From assembly GCF_040932435.1 (NCBI RefSeq), contig NZ_JBFQGA010000002.1, forward strand, positions 186,001-250,000: a stretch of DNA of 64,000 nt, written 5' to 3'. The position numbers and the translations under genes are program-made. Source of the stretch: Kluyvera sp040932435 (GTDB lineage Bacteria > Pseudomonadota > Gammaproteobacteria > Enterobacterales > Enterobacteriaceae). Below are positions 1-7,590 of the stretch, in pieces. How positions within the stretch are numbered: the stretch's first letter is position 1; the number at the start of each line of letters is the position of its first letter. The notes beneath the pieces were generated by a model. The model saw only the letters and a list, made by a program, of their open reading frames with translations. It searched no databases and had not been told where the DNA came from.

Positions 1-402
1 GCGATCCGGATGCGCATCGCAGAAAGCGTTAAACGCGTCGATTGGACAGCCGAGATCCAGCGAACATTCCGCATTCAGCGTTGGCATTAGAATCGTTTTT
101 TCCGGGCTCAGGATTTTTGCCGTCTCGCCCATAAAACGCACACCCGCAACAAGCAGCGTTGAGGCCGCATGTTTTGCGCCAAAACGCGCCATCTCCAACG
201 AGTCAGAGATACAGCCACCGGTCTCTTCCGCCAGTTGCTGGATCTCAGGGTCGGTATAATAGTGCGCGACCATAACCGCATTACGCTCTTTGAGTAAGCG
301 TTTGATTTTTTCACGATAAAATTGTTTCTCATCGTGAGTTAACGGCATTGGCTTCGGCGGAAATGGGTAAATCGCTGCTTCTGGATCAAACATCACGCTC
401 AT
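1..402 (-). CDS. nadA: Quinolinate synthase NadA, N-terminal part (cut by window edge)
   Basis: First 134 codons of quinolinate synthase, which condenses iminoaspartate with dihydroxyacetone phosphate in de novo NAD synthesis. The protein starts MSVMFDPEAAIYPFPP, as in E. coli NadA, and runs open to base 1, so the C-terminal part is missing only because the window ends. The AEC segment before SLDLGCP carries the first of the three cysteines that hold the 4Fe-4S cluster in this family. An ATG directly upstream (403-405) could also be used; 402 matches the E. coli start. A NadR-type operator lies about 70 bases upstream (475-492), and the tRNA-Lys/Val operon precedes it, as in E. coli. Confidence 0.96.
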   Translation of the reverse strand, partial: MSVMFDPEAAIYPFPPKPMPLTHDEKQFYREKIKRLLKERNAVMVAHYYTDPEIQQLAEETGGCISDSLEMARFGAKHAASTLLVAGVRFMGETAKILSPEKTILMPTLNAECSLDLGCPIDAFNAFCDAHPDR

Positions 403-474
403 CATGCTTCTCGTTTTACTGGCTTAACGAAATAAGCGGTATTCAGGCTATGGTCTGCCACAACCGCGCTTTTA

Positions 475-492
475 TGTTTTATATGCTAAACA
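475..492 (-). promoter_or_regulatory. NadR operator upstream of nadA
   Basis: The palindrome TGTTTT-ATATGC-TAAACA differs at one base from the known NadR box TGTTTA-N6-TAAACA. It sits 73 bases upstream of the nadA start, where the NAD-responsive repressor NadR is known to act in enteric bacteria. Seen in sequence; binding is inferred. Confidence 0.8.
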
Positions 493-614
493 AGATAGCG
501 GATTACGTCAGAAAAGTCGTGATGAATTTTGAGCGTTCGTTGGACTCGCCCGTGATGAGTTACAGGGACGCTTAAAGATATGTTTAGTGAATTGAGTTTC
601 TAAATCGCGGATAG

Positions 615-640
615 CAAAAAGGCGCCTTTAGGGCGCCTTT
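615..640 (-). terminator. Terminator of the tRNA-Lys/Val operon
   Basis: On the minus strand AAAGGCGCC-CTAAA-GGCGCCTTTTT forms a GC-rich hairpin followed by a T run, directly after the last tRNA gene and before nadA. It would separate tRNA transcription from nadA. Confidence 0.85.
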
Positions 641-646
641 CTACAC

Positions 647-722
647 TGGTGGGGCGTGCAGGATTCGAACCTGCGACCAATTGATTAAAAGTCAACTGCT
701 CTACCAACTGAGCTAACGCCCC
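647..722 (-). tRNA. lysQ: tRNA-Lys (anticodon TTT), fifth in operon
   Basis: 76 bases with encoded CCA, anticodon loop CTTTTAA, T loop GGTTCGAATCC, and acceptor stem GGGGCGT/ACGCCCC. It matches E. coli tRNA-Lys except for a compensatory change in the acceptor stem (GGGGCG here, GGGTCG in E. coli as I recall it). The symbol follows its position next to nadA. Confidence 0.96.
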
Positions 723-757
723 CAAATATGGGGTTTTACAACTTTACTCTTTCAGGA

Positions 758-833
758 TGGTGGGGCGTGCAGGATTCGAACCTGCGACCAATTGATTAAA
801 AGTCAACTGCTCTACCAACTGAGCTAACGCCCC
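758..833 (-). tRNA. tRNA-Lys (anticodon TTT), fourth in operon
   Basis: Same 76-base sequence as the neighbouring copies, including the encoded CCA and TTT anticodon. Corresponds to one of lysY/lysZ of E. coli; which one cannot be decided because the copies are identical by eye. Confidence 0.96.
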
Positions 834-879
834 ATAAGGGTGCTGCCTGAAAGATTTTTACTCGGAACCACCATTAAGA

Positions 880-955
880 TGGTGGGGCGTGCAGGATTCG
901 AACCTGCGACCAATTGATTAAAAGTCAACTGCTCTACCAACTGAGCTAACGCCCC
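880..955 (-). tRNA. lysW: tRNA-Lys (anticodon TTT), third in operon
   Basis: 76-base copy with encoded CCA, ending three bases before the tRNA-Val gene on the transcript side. The position after valT matches lysW of E. coli. Confidence 0.95.
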
Positions 956-958
956 GAG

Positions 959-1034
959 TGGTGGGTGATGACGGGATCGAACCGCCGACCCCCTCCTTGT
1001 AAGGGAGGTGCTCTCCCAGCTGAGCTAATCACCC
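959..1034 (-). tRNA. valT: tRNA-Val (anticodon TAC)
   Basis: 76 bases beginning GGGTGATTAGCTCAGC, with a CTTACAA anticodon loop (TAC) and encoded CCA. It is the only valine tRNA here; E. coli has a second copy (valZ) in the equivalent operon. Confidence 0.96.
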
Positions 1035-1089
1035 GATACTGCGCTGGATACTGCTTTTCGTGGTTTACACCACGCTCTACCGAAGTAGA

Positions 1090-1165
1090 TGGTGGGGCGT
1101 GCAGGATTCGAACCTGCGACCAATTGATTAAAAGTCAACTGCTCTACCAACTGAGCTAACGCCCC
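1090..1165 (-). tRNA. lysT: tRNA-Lys (anticodon TTT), first in operon
   Basis: Promoter-proximal copy, identical by eye to the other three, with encoded CCA. It follows the candidate stable-RNA promoter at 1217-1244. Confidence 0.96.
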
Positions 1166-1216
1166 ACTATTTTCGCCGCTTTCAGGCTGTTTGATATCCC
1201 TTGGCAACGGCGGCAT

Positions 1217-1244
1217 ATATTACTGAATTCAGAATTCAGCGCAA
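1217..1244 (-). promoter_or_regulatory. Candidate promoter of the tRNA operon
   Basis: On the minus strand TTGCGC, a 16-base spacer and TAATAT are followed by the GC-rich stretch GCCGCCG. A GC-rich discriminator is typical of stringently controlled stable-RNA promoters. About 50 bases separate it from the first tRNA gene. Read by eye only. Confidence 0.55.
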
Positions 1245-1290
1245 CAAAAATTTCGACAAAGATCGCTTAACTGCTTATGTTTCATGCGGC

Positions 1291-1320
1291 AAGACCAGAA
1301 ATAACACGATTTCTGGTCTT
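1291..1320 (-). terminator. Hairpin after cpoB
   Basis: A perfect 12-base stem AAGACCAGAAAT/ATTTCTGGTCTT lies just past the cpoB stop codon. It lacks a T run on the minus strand, so it may be a weak terminator or an mRNA 3'-end stabiliser rather than a classic intrinsic terminator. Confidence 0.55.
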
Positions 1321-1330
1321 ACTTTACGCA

Positions 1331-2125
1331 TTACAATCCGCTAAGACGTTTTTGCGCCTGTTTCGCACCGTCGGTACCTGGGTACTTGCTGACAACCTGC
1401 TGGTAAACCGCTTTCGCTTTTGCGGTATCCCCTTTGTCCTGCATGATAACCCCGACCTTAAACATCGCGTCCGCCGCCTTTGGCGACTTCGGATAGTTTT
1501 TCACTACCGATGCAAAATAAAACGCCGCATCATCTTTTTTACCCTTGTTGTAATTCAACTGCCCCAGCCAATAATTTGCATTTGGCTGATAAGTTGATTC
1601 AGGGTACTTTTTGACGAAGTTTTGGAATGCTGCAATCGCGTCATCCTGGCGAGCGTTATCCTTCACCAACGCAATCGCTGCGTTGTAGTCGGTATTCGCA
1701 TCGCCCGTCTGCGCAGGCACGCCTGAAGATGCCGTATCGCCGCCTGCAGGCGCTGCTGCTGCCGCCGCATTGCTTTGGTCACCCGAAGCTTGCTGCGTCT
1801 GCGCACCGCTGCTACTGCCGCTAAGGCTGTCAATTTGCAGCAAGATCTGTTTTTGACGATCAACAACCTGATTCAGCTGATACTGACTTTCCTGGATCTG
1901 ACCACGCAGGGCATCAATATCGGTCTGATTATCGGAGAGTTGCTGCTGGAGTTGGGTCAAAAGCTGACTGTGAGCATTAGAAATACGCTCGAGTTGAGTG
2001 ACACGGTCTTCGACCGAGCCTGAGCCGACACTACTGATTGGCGCCTGAGCAAAAGCGGCCCAAGGGGCCGCTATGCCAACCAGTAACGACAGACTCAACA
2101 GGTGATGTCTGAAGTTACTGCTCAT
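1331..2125 (-). CDS. cpoB: Tol-Pal associated periplasmic TPR protein CpoB (YbgF)
   Basis: 264-residue periplasmic protein that binds TolA and couples outer-membrane constriction to PBP1B-driven septal wall synthesis. A signal peptide ends near residue 26 (AFAQA). Residues about 35-100 are a Gln-rich heptad region that forms the trimeric coiled coil. A Ser/Ala/Gly-rich linker of about 45 residues follows, and the last 120 residues are TPR repeats (NANYWLGQLNYNKG, AMFKVGVIMQDKG). The length agrees with E. coli CpoB (263). Last gene of the tol-pal operon, 10 bases after pal. Confidence 0.96.
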   Translation of the reverse strand: MSSNFRHHLLSLSLLVGIAAPWAAFAQAPISSVGSGSVEDRVTQLERISNAHSQLLTQLQQQLSDNQTDIDALRGQIQESQYQLNQVVDRQKQILLQIDSLSGSSSGAQTQQASGDQSNAAAAAAPAGGDTASSGVPAQTGDANTDYNAAIALVKDNARQDDAIAAFQNFVKKYPESTYQPNANYWLGQLNYNKGKKDDAAFYFASVVKNYPKSPKAADAMFKVGVIMQDKGDTAKAKAVYQQVVSKYPGTDGAKQAQKRLSGL

Positions 2126-2134
2126 GCAATTCTC

Positions 2135-2656
2135 TTAGTAAACCAGTACGGCACGACGGTTTTTGGAGTAAGCCGCTTCGTCGTGACCCAGTACTGCAGG
2201 TTTTTCTTTACCGTAAGAAACGATGGAGATCTGGTCAGCAGAAACGCCTTTACCCTGCAGGTACATTTTAACGGCGTTAGCACGACGCTCACCCAGAGAG
2301 ATGTTGTACTCAGGAGTACCACGTTCGTCCGCGTGACCTTCTACGGTGACTTTGTAAGACGGGTTGCTACGCAGGAAGTTAGCGTGTGCATCCAGCATTG
2401 CAGCGAAGTCAGAACGGATATCGTACTTGTCCAGATCGAAGTAAACGATGTTGTTCTGCTGCAGCTGCTGCATCTGAAGACGAGCTTGCTCTTCAGAAGA
2501 CATGTTGCCGTTACCGTTCGCATCCATACCAGTGCCGGCACCCAGCATGCCTTCGCCGCTCTGGTCATTGCTAGCGTTCTTGTTAGAAGAACATGCCGCG
2601 ATTGCCATAACAGGCAGAGCGATCATCAGCCCTTTCAGCACTTTGTTCAGTTGCAT
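2135..2656 (-). CDS. pal: Peptidoglycan-associated lipoprotein Pal
   Basis: 173-residue outer-membrane lipoprotein. A lipobox (MAIAAC, acylated Cys22) ends the signal peptide; a Gly/Met/Asn-rich tether follows. From about residue 65 an OmpA-like domain (YFDLDKYDIRSDF, VTVEGHADERGTPEYN, GERRANAV) binds meso-diaminopimelate in peptidoglycan. The start at MQLNKVLKG gives the exact E. coli length and is preferred over an in-frame start 8 codons earlier, which would put charged residues before the signal peptide. It lies between tolB and cpoB; Pal interacts with TolB and TolA during division. Confidence 0.97.
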   Translation of the reverse strand: MQLNKVLKGLMIALPVMAIAACSSNKNASNDQSGEGMLGAGTGMDANGNGNMSSEEQARLQMQQLQQNNIVYFDLDKYDIRSDFAAMLDAHANFLRSNPSYKVTVEGHADERGTPEYNISLGERRANAVKMYLQGKGVSADQISIVSYGKEKPAVLGHDEAAYSKNRRAVLVY

Positions 2657-2694
2657 TTCTATGATTCCTTTAGTAATCAATTCATTAATTATTA

Positions 2695-3987
2695 TTACAG
2701 ATACGGCGACCAGGCAGGGAATTTGACCTGTCCATCAGTTGCCGGAAGACGCGCTTTGAAACGCCCATCTGTAGAAACCAGATTCAGCACGGATCCCATC
2801 CCCTGAGAAGAGCTGTAGATTACCATAGTGCCGTTAGGTGCCAGACTTGGCGTTTCGTCCAGGAACGTTGACGACAATACTTGTACGCCACCCGCTACCA
2901 GATCCTGCTTAGCAATGTGTTGCTGCCCATTATTTGAGCTAACCATTACCATAAACTTACCGTCGCTGCTCACATCAGAGTCCTGGTTCTGCGAACCTTC
3001 CCAGGTAATACGCTGCGGAGCACCGCCGTTGACATTCACTTTATACACCTGCGGACGACCGGCCTGGTCAGAGGTAAAGGCCAGATTCTGGCTGTCCGGG
3101 AACCAAGTTGGTTCGGTGTTGTTGCTACGACCATCGGTGACCTGACGGATCTGGCCGGAACCAATATCCATTACATACAGGTTCAGGCTACCGGTTTTAG
3201 ACAGGGCAAACGCCAGTTTGCTGCCATCCGGAGAAAACGCCGGTGCACCGTTGTGACGTGGGAACGAAGCCACCTGACGCACCGCACCGTTAGCCAGAGT
3301 CTGGATAACCAATGCAGAACGACCGCTTTCGAAGGTCACATAAGCCAGTTTAGAACCGTCTGGAGACCACGCCGGAGACATCAGCGGCTGCGGAGAACGG
3401 TGAACCACGAACTGGTTGTAGCCGTCGTAATCCGATACACGCAACTCATACGGGAACTGACCGCCGTTGGTCTGCACCACGTAGGCAATACGCGTACGGA
3501 ACGCACCTTTAATGCTGGTCAGCTTCTCAAACACTTCGTCACTGGCAGTATGGCCGGCATAACGCAGCCACTGCTTGTTCACTTTATAAGTGTTCTGCGC
3601 CAGCACGGTACCCGGTGCTGCGCCGGTATCAACCAGCTGATAAGACACATTATAGCTGCCATCGGCATTAGGGGTTACCTGGCCAACAACCACCGTGTCA
3701 ATGCCCAGTGCAGACCAAGCTGCTGGCTGAACTTCCTGAGCGGTACCCGGCTGCTGTGGCAGACGAGAGCGGTCTAATGGGTTAAATTTCCCGCTGTTAC
3801 GCAGGTCGGCGCCAACAATGCCGCCAATATCTTCAGGCGCAGCACCCGGCCCAGCCCACTGGAACGGAACTACACCAATCGGACGCGCTGAGTCCACCCC
3901 TTGGGTGATCTCGATACGAACTTCTGCGTGCAGCACCACTGCCCACAGCATTAGAAAACCAAATGCGACTCGTAATGCCTGCTTCAT
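2695..3987 (-). CDS. tolB: Tol-Pal system beta-propeller protein TolB
   Basis: 430-residue periplasmic protein of the Tol-Pal complex, equal in length to E. coli TolB. The signal peptide ends at LHA near residue 21. Residues about 22-160 form the alpha/beta domain that contacts TolA. The remainder is a six-bladed beta-propeller with repeated SPDGSKLAY/SPDGSKLAF/FPDSQNLAF motifs, which binds Pal. The second of two consecutive ATG codons is used as in E. coli. A palindrome at 4091-4110 separates it from tolA, which allows differential expression. Confidence 0.97.
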   Translation of the reverse strand: MKQALRVAFGFLMLWAVVLHAEVRIEITQGVDSARPIGVVPFQWAGPGAAPEDIGGIVGADLRNSGKFNPLDRSRLPQQPGTAQEVQPAAWSALGIDTVVVGQVTPNADGSYNVSYQLVDTGAAPGTVLAQNTYKVNKQWLRYAGHTASDEVFEKLTSIKGAFRTRIAYVVQTNGGQFPYELRVSDYDGYNQFVVHRSPQPLMSPAWSPDGSKLAYVTFESGRSALVIQTLANGAVRQVASFPRHNGAPAFSPDGSKLAFALSKTGSLNLYVMDIGSGQIRQVTDGRSNNTEPTWFPDSQNLAFTSDQAGRPQVYKVNVNGGAPQRITWEGSQNQDSDVSSDGKFMVMVSSNNGQQHIAKQDLVAGGVQVLSSTFLDETPSLAPNGTMVIYSSSQGMGSVLNLVSTDGRFKARLPATDGQVKFPAWSPYL

Positions 3988-4090
3988 CATTTCTCCCTTA
4001 TCCAGGCGGAAAGCCCACGATAATTTAGCAGAATGTTAACAAACTAAAATATACAAAACTACCACAATGCTGCCACGGCCTTAGACTGTT

Positions 4091-4110
4091 TTCCCCGAAT
4101 ATTCGGGGAA
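4091..4110. repeat. Perfect 20-base palindrome between tolA and tolB
   Basis: TTCCCCGAAT/ATTCGGGGAA is fully self-complementary and lies just after the tolA stop codon. There is no T run, so it probably forms an mRNA structure that protects or processes the tolQRA message rather than a strong terminator. Confidence 0.6.
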
Positions 4111-4114
4111 TTCA

Positions 4115-5401
4115 TTACAGTTTGAAATCCAGTTTGGCATCTTTAATTTTTTCATAAACAGCCTGGCTTGGCGGTTTAGGAAGTTTGGCCGTTTTCGCGG
4201 CGGTCAGTGCGGCCTGACACAAAGCAGGGTCTCCCCCCTCCTCTGTCACATCCAACAGCAAACCATCTGACGCAAGCTTGATGTGCAGTACACAGGTTTT
4301 GCCCGCAAACATATCTGCGCCGTAGAGACGGCTTTGGATAGCATTACGAATTTGCGTGGCATAAGCGCTGACGTCTGCACCTGACGCACCGCCATTTGCA
4401 CCGCTTGTACCACTATCTTTCGCTGGCTGACCACTACCTTTCGCACCACCGCCACTTTTCGGTGCATTCTTACCTGAACTGAGATCGCCCAGCAGGTCAT
4501 CAACACCGGAAGCAGCCGCAGCTTTTTCCGCAGCAGCCGCTTTCTTCGCCGCAGCAGCTGCAGCTTTCTTATCGGCAGCAGCTTTATCAGCGGCGGCTTT
4601 CTTGTCTGCAGCAGCCTTTTCAGCAGCGGCCGCTTTTTCGGCTGCGGCTTTTTCGGCAGCAGCTGCCTTAGCGGCTTCAGCTTTCTCTGCGGCAGCGGCA
4701 GCTTTATCAGCCGCGGCTTTTTCCGCTGCGGCCTTTTTCGCAGCCTCAGCTGTCGCTTTTTTCTCGGCGTCCGCAGCAGCTTTTGCAGCGGCAGCTTCGG
4801 CAACTTTTTTGGCGTCTGCTGCGGCTTTCGCCGCTTCTGCTTCAGCTTTTTTCTGTGCATCCGCGGCCGCTTTCTTCGCCGCGTCTGCTGCGACTTTAGC
4901 CTGTGCATCTGCTTTTGCTTTGGCGTCTGCTGCAGCTTTCTTCGCGGCTTCCGCCGCCTCTTTAGCCTGCGCGTCCGCTTTCACTTTGGCATCTGCCGCG
5001 GCTTTCGCCGCCGCTTCTTCAGCTTGTTTTTGCTGCTCCTGCGCCTGCTTCGCCGCATCCTGAGCCTGCAAACGCTCTTTTTCCAACGCTTTCAAACGTT
5101 CCTGCTCGGCAGCCTGCTTTTCACGCAGCTCTTCAGCCTGCTGCTGTGCCTGTTTTTCACGCTGCTCTTGCGCGCGCTTTGAACTGGCCTGCTGCTGCTG
5201 AGTACGATTATAGTTATCGACGACCGCACCGGGATCGACCATGACCGCGTCGATGGACGAACCACCACCGCCGCCGGCTGAAGCGTCTATATGCTCGTCG
5301 AACGAACTCCAGATCAGCGCCGCAAACAGAATGACGTGCAGCACTGCTGAAATAATTATCGCTCGTTTAAGCTTGTCGTTTTGTTCGGTTGCCTTTGACA
5401 C
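4115..5401 (-). CDS. tolA: Tol-Pal energy-transducing protein TolA
   Basis: 428-residue inner-membrane protein that spans the periplasm and links the TolQR motor to TolB, Pal and CpoB. A single membrane segment (about 14-34) carries the S18-x3-H22 motif that contacts TolQR. A very long Ala/Lys/Glu-rich helix (domain II, about residues 50-300, with KAAADKKAAA-type repeats) follows, then a Gly/Ser linker and the C-terminal domain with the conserved Cys pair (GKTCVLHIKL, GGDPALCQAAL). The GTG at 5401 (VSKATEQND) matches the E. coli start. An in-frame GTG at 5425, preceded by AGGG, is an alternative. The helix sequence differs from E. coli, as is usual for this low-complexity domain. Confidence 0.95.
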   Translation of the reverse strand: MSKATEQNDKLKRAIIISAVLHVILFAALIWSSFDEHIDASAGGGGGSSIDAVMVDPGAVVDNYNRTQQQQASSKRAQEQREKQAQQQAEELREKQAAEQERLKALEKERLQAQDAAKQAQEQQKQAEEAAAKAAADAKVKADAQAKEAAEAAKKAAADAKAKADAQAKVAADAAKKAAADAQKKAEAEAAKAAADAKKVAEAAAAKAAADAEKKATAEAAKKAAAEKAAADKAAAAAEKAEAAKAAAAEKAAAEKAAAAEKAAADKKAAADKAAADKKAAAAAAKKAAAAEKAAAASGVDDLLGDLSSGKNAPKSGGGAKGSGQPAKDSGTSGANGGASGADVSAYATQIRNAIQSRLYGADMFAGKTCVLHIKLASDGLLLDVTEEGGDPALCQAALTAAKTAKLPKPPSQAVYEKIKDAKLDFKL

Positions 5402-5494
5402 TCTCGGTTCCCAAAAACTGTTCACCCATTACCCTACAGACAGCAGCGTAGATTGTTGCCAACCTACGCCCGCTTCTGTGCGGCATGTCGGCGA

Positions 5495-5923
5495 TTAAAT
5501 TGGCTGAGTCATTAACCCGACCGATTTCACCCCGGCGCTGTGTAACAGGTTAAGCGCTTTAATTATTTCATCATAAGGCACGTCTTTCGCGCCCCCAATT
5601 AAGAAGACCGTCTTCGGATTCGCCTGCAACCGGCGCTGCGCTTCTGCAACAACCTGTTCAGGTGGCAACTGCGGCATCTTCTCCGGACCAACGTTCACGC
5701 TGTATTGCCCAACGCCGGACACTTCAACGATCACCGGGGGCTCATCATTACTGCTGACAGCCTGTGACTCGGTGGCATCAGGAAGATCCACTTCCACGCT
5801 CTGCGTAATGATCGGCGCCGTCGCCATGAAGATCAGCAACAGCACCAGCAACACATCCAGCAGCGGAACGATGTTAATTTCGGATTTCAGCTCGCGCTTT
5901 CCGCGTCCACGTGCTCTGGCCAT
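5495..5923 (-). CDS. tolR: Tol-Pal motor protein TolR
   Basis: 142-residue inner-membrane protein of the ExbD/TolR family; dimer that forms the proton-driven motor with TolQ. One transmembrane segment (about 17-38) contains Asp23 (NIVPLLDVLLVL), the protonatable residue essential in the family, followed by the periplasmic domain. Length equals E. coli TolR. Three bases separate it from tolQ, which indicates coupled translation. Confidence 0.97.
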   Translation of the reverse strand: MARARGRGKRELKSEINIVPLLDVLLVLLLIFMATAPIITQSVEVDLPDATESQAVSSNDEPPVIVEVSGVGQYSVNVGPEKMPQLPPEQVVAEAQRRLQANPKTVFLIGGAKDVPYDEIIKALNLLHSAGVKSVGLMTQPI

Positions 5924-5926
5924 GGT

Positions 5927-6619
5927 TTACCCCTTGTTGCTTTCGCTGGTGGTAAACGCTTGACGGTGCAGAATGGCGGTGAACTCTTCCATAAAGTTGT
6001 CGTAGTTCAGCTCCAGTTTGTTCACGCGCTGATTCAGGCGGTTGTACGCCATTACCGCAGGAATTGCGGCGAACAGACCAATCGCGGTGGCGATCAGTGC
6101 TTCTGCGATACCTGGCGCAACCATTTGCAGCGTCGCCTGCTTAACCGCACCCAGTGCGATAAAGGCGTGCATGATCCCCCATACGGTACCGAACAGACCG
6201 ATATACGGGCTGATAGAACCGACGGTGCCAAGGAATGGGATATGCGTTTCCAGCGTTTCCAACTCACGGTTCATGGAAATGCGCATCGCACGCGAGGCCC
6301 CTTCCACCACCGCCTCTGGCGCATGGTTGTTCGCGCGATGCAGACGAGCAAATTCTTTAAATCCGCTGTAGAAGATCTGCTCAGAACCCGCCAGATTATC
6401 ACGACGACCTTGGCTCTCCTGATACAGGCGAGACAGCTCGATACCGGACCAGAATTTGTCTTCAAACGCTTCAGCCTCGCGGGTAGCCGCATTAAGGATG
6501 CGCGTTCTCTGGATAATGATGGCCCAGGATGCGATTGAAAAACCAATCAAAATCAGCATGATAAGTTTAACCAGAAGGCTAGCCTTCAGGAACAAATCAA
6601 GGATGTTCATGTCAGTCAC
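5927..6619 (-). CDS. tolQ: Tol-Pal motor protein TolQ
   Basis: 230-residue inner-membrane protein of the ExbB/TolQ/MotA family; pentameric stator of the Tol motor. Three membrane segments are visible (about 12-36, 135-158 with GTVGSISPYIGLFGTVWGIM, and 170-195 with IATAIGLFAAIPAV). It begins with GTG, which overlaps the ybgC stop codon as GTGA; E. coli has the same arrangement and length. Confidence 0.97.
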   Translation of the reverse strand: MTDMNILDLFLKASLLVKLIMLILIGFSIASWAIIIQRTRILNAATREAEAFEDKFWSGIELSRLYQESQGRRDNLAGSEQIFYSGFKEFARLHRANNHAPEAVVEGASRAMRISMNRELETLETHIPFLGTVGSISPYIGLFGTVWGIMHAFIALGAVKQATLQMVAPGIAEALIATAIGLFAAIPAVMAYNRLNQRVNKLELNYDNFMEEFTAILHRQAFTTSESNKG

Positions 6620-7020
6620 TGCTTAAACTCCGCGACAATAGACTTGGGAAGCGCACGAGGCTTCATGATGAGTGGATCAACACAGACAATCAGAACTTCT
6701 GCTTCGTTCAGAAGCTTATTCTCAGCGTTGACTATTCTCTGCGTAAAGACCATTGAGGTACCACGCATTGATGTAATTTCTGTTTGGACTTCGAGCATAT
6801 CGTCGAGTCTGGCAGCTGCAAAATACTCCAGCGTCATTTTGCGCACGACAAAGGCCACGCGTTCAGCCAGCAAAACCTGTTGGCTGAAGTGATGGTGACG
6901 CAGCATCTCTGTACGTGCTCTTTCATAGAAAGCCACATAGCTGGCGTGGTAAACCACCCCCCCGGCGTCGGTATCTTCGTAGTAGACCCTAACCGGCCAT
7001 CGAAACAGCGTTGTATTCAC
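6616..7020 (-). CDS. ybgC: Acyl-CoA thioesterase YbgC
   Basis: 134-residue hotdog-fold thioesterase, first gene of the tol-pal operon. The family active-site region YYEDTDAGGVVYH (Asp18, His25) is intact. E. coli YbgC hydrolyses short- and long-chain acyl-CoA and binds acyl carrier protein and phospholipid synthesis enzymes at the membrane. Its link to Tol-Pal function is unclear. The stop codon overlaps the tolQ start by four bases. Confidence 0.95.
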   Translation of the reverse strand: MNTTLFRWPVRVYYEDTDAGGVVYHASYVAFYERARTEMLRHHHFSQQVLLAERVAFVVRKMTLEYFAAARLDDMLEVQTEITSMRGTSMVFTQRIVNAENKLLNEAEVLIVCVDPLIMKPRALPKSIVAEFKQ

Positions 7021-7127
7021 TTTACGTCCCAGTAATGCAAAAAATTTTTTGGGTTTTTGAACTTCGCTACTATACGCGCGGGAATGATGGTTTGGAATGG
7101 GGAGAAGTAAACGGAGCGTAAATATTT

Positions 7128-7147
7128 ATGGGCTTAGGCAAGCCCAT
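7128..7147 (-). terminator. Hairpin after ybgE
   Basis: ATGGGCTT-AGGC-AAGCCCAT forms an 8-base stem just past the ybgE stop and upstream of ybgC. On the minus strand it is followed by AAATATTT rather than a clean T run. Probably a weak terminator of the cyd operon. Confidence 0.5.
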
Positions 7148-7166
7148 CTTTACTAGGCAAGAATTT

Positions 7167-7463
7167 TCAGTGGTAGAAGAAGAAAATTAAGCCTGCGAAT
7201 AACACTAAATCGGCGATAAGAGGACAAAAAATCCCTTGCCAGTGAATCGACCGCGGGCGGAACCCCACCCCGTGAATCACGCCAGCACACACCGACCACA
7301 TCAACAAGAAACCATGCCAGATTTCAAGCTCGCTGGTCTTCGCCGCAAATCGCGTCGGATCCCAGAAGATGCAGCCCGCAAGCGCCAGGGCCATAACAAG
7401 GGAAAGCGCCCGCAAGGGGCGCTTGTCCATTATCGCGTATAACGTCGCGATAACATTTTTCAT
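7167..7463 (-). CDS. ybgE: Cyd operon membrane protein YbgE
   Basis: 98-residue inner-membrane protein with three hydrophobic segments (about 18-35, 47-66, 78-96) and a conserved HGVGFRP stretch. It is the last gene of the cytochrome bd operon in enteric bacteria. Its function is unknown, although association with the oxidase is assumed from linkage. The ATG overlaps the cydX stop codon by one base (TAATG). Confidence 0.93.
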   Translation of the reverse strand: MKNVIATLYAIMDKRPLRALSLVMALALAGCIFWDPTRFAAKTSELEIWHGFLLMWSVCAGVIHGVGFRPRSIHWQGIFCPLIADLVLFAGLIFFFYH

Positions 7464-7576
7464 TAGTGCTTTTCTTCACCCGCTTTGGACGCTTCAACGT
7501 GCTCCAGCGCCAGGGCGGTGATAACGCCGAATGCACAAGCAAGAAGCGTTCCCAAAATCCATGCGAAATACCACAT
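7463..7576 (-). CDS. cydX: Cytochrome bd-I oxidase small subunit CydX
   Basis: 37-residue single-span membrane protein beginning MWYFAWILGTLLAC and ending KAGEEKH. It has the same length as E. coli CydX, which binds CydA next to the haems and is needed for a stable, active oxidase. The start lies 14 bases after cydB behind a GGAG ribosome site, and the stop overlaps ybgE. Confidence 0.95.
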   Translation of the reverse strand: MWYFAWILGTLLACAFGVITALALEHVEASKAGEEKH

Positions 7577-7590
7577 ATTCAGCTCCTTAC

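Noticed and set aside
965..1216. Small open frames on both strands over the tRNA genes
   Set aside because: They translate tRNA sequence, a common false call.
4602..5063. Plus-strand Ala/Ser-rich frame opposite tolA
   Set aside because: It is the complement of the Ala/Lys-rich repeat of TolA (GCN codons read as GCN/AGC in reverse); no ribosome site or independent motif.
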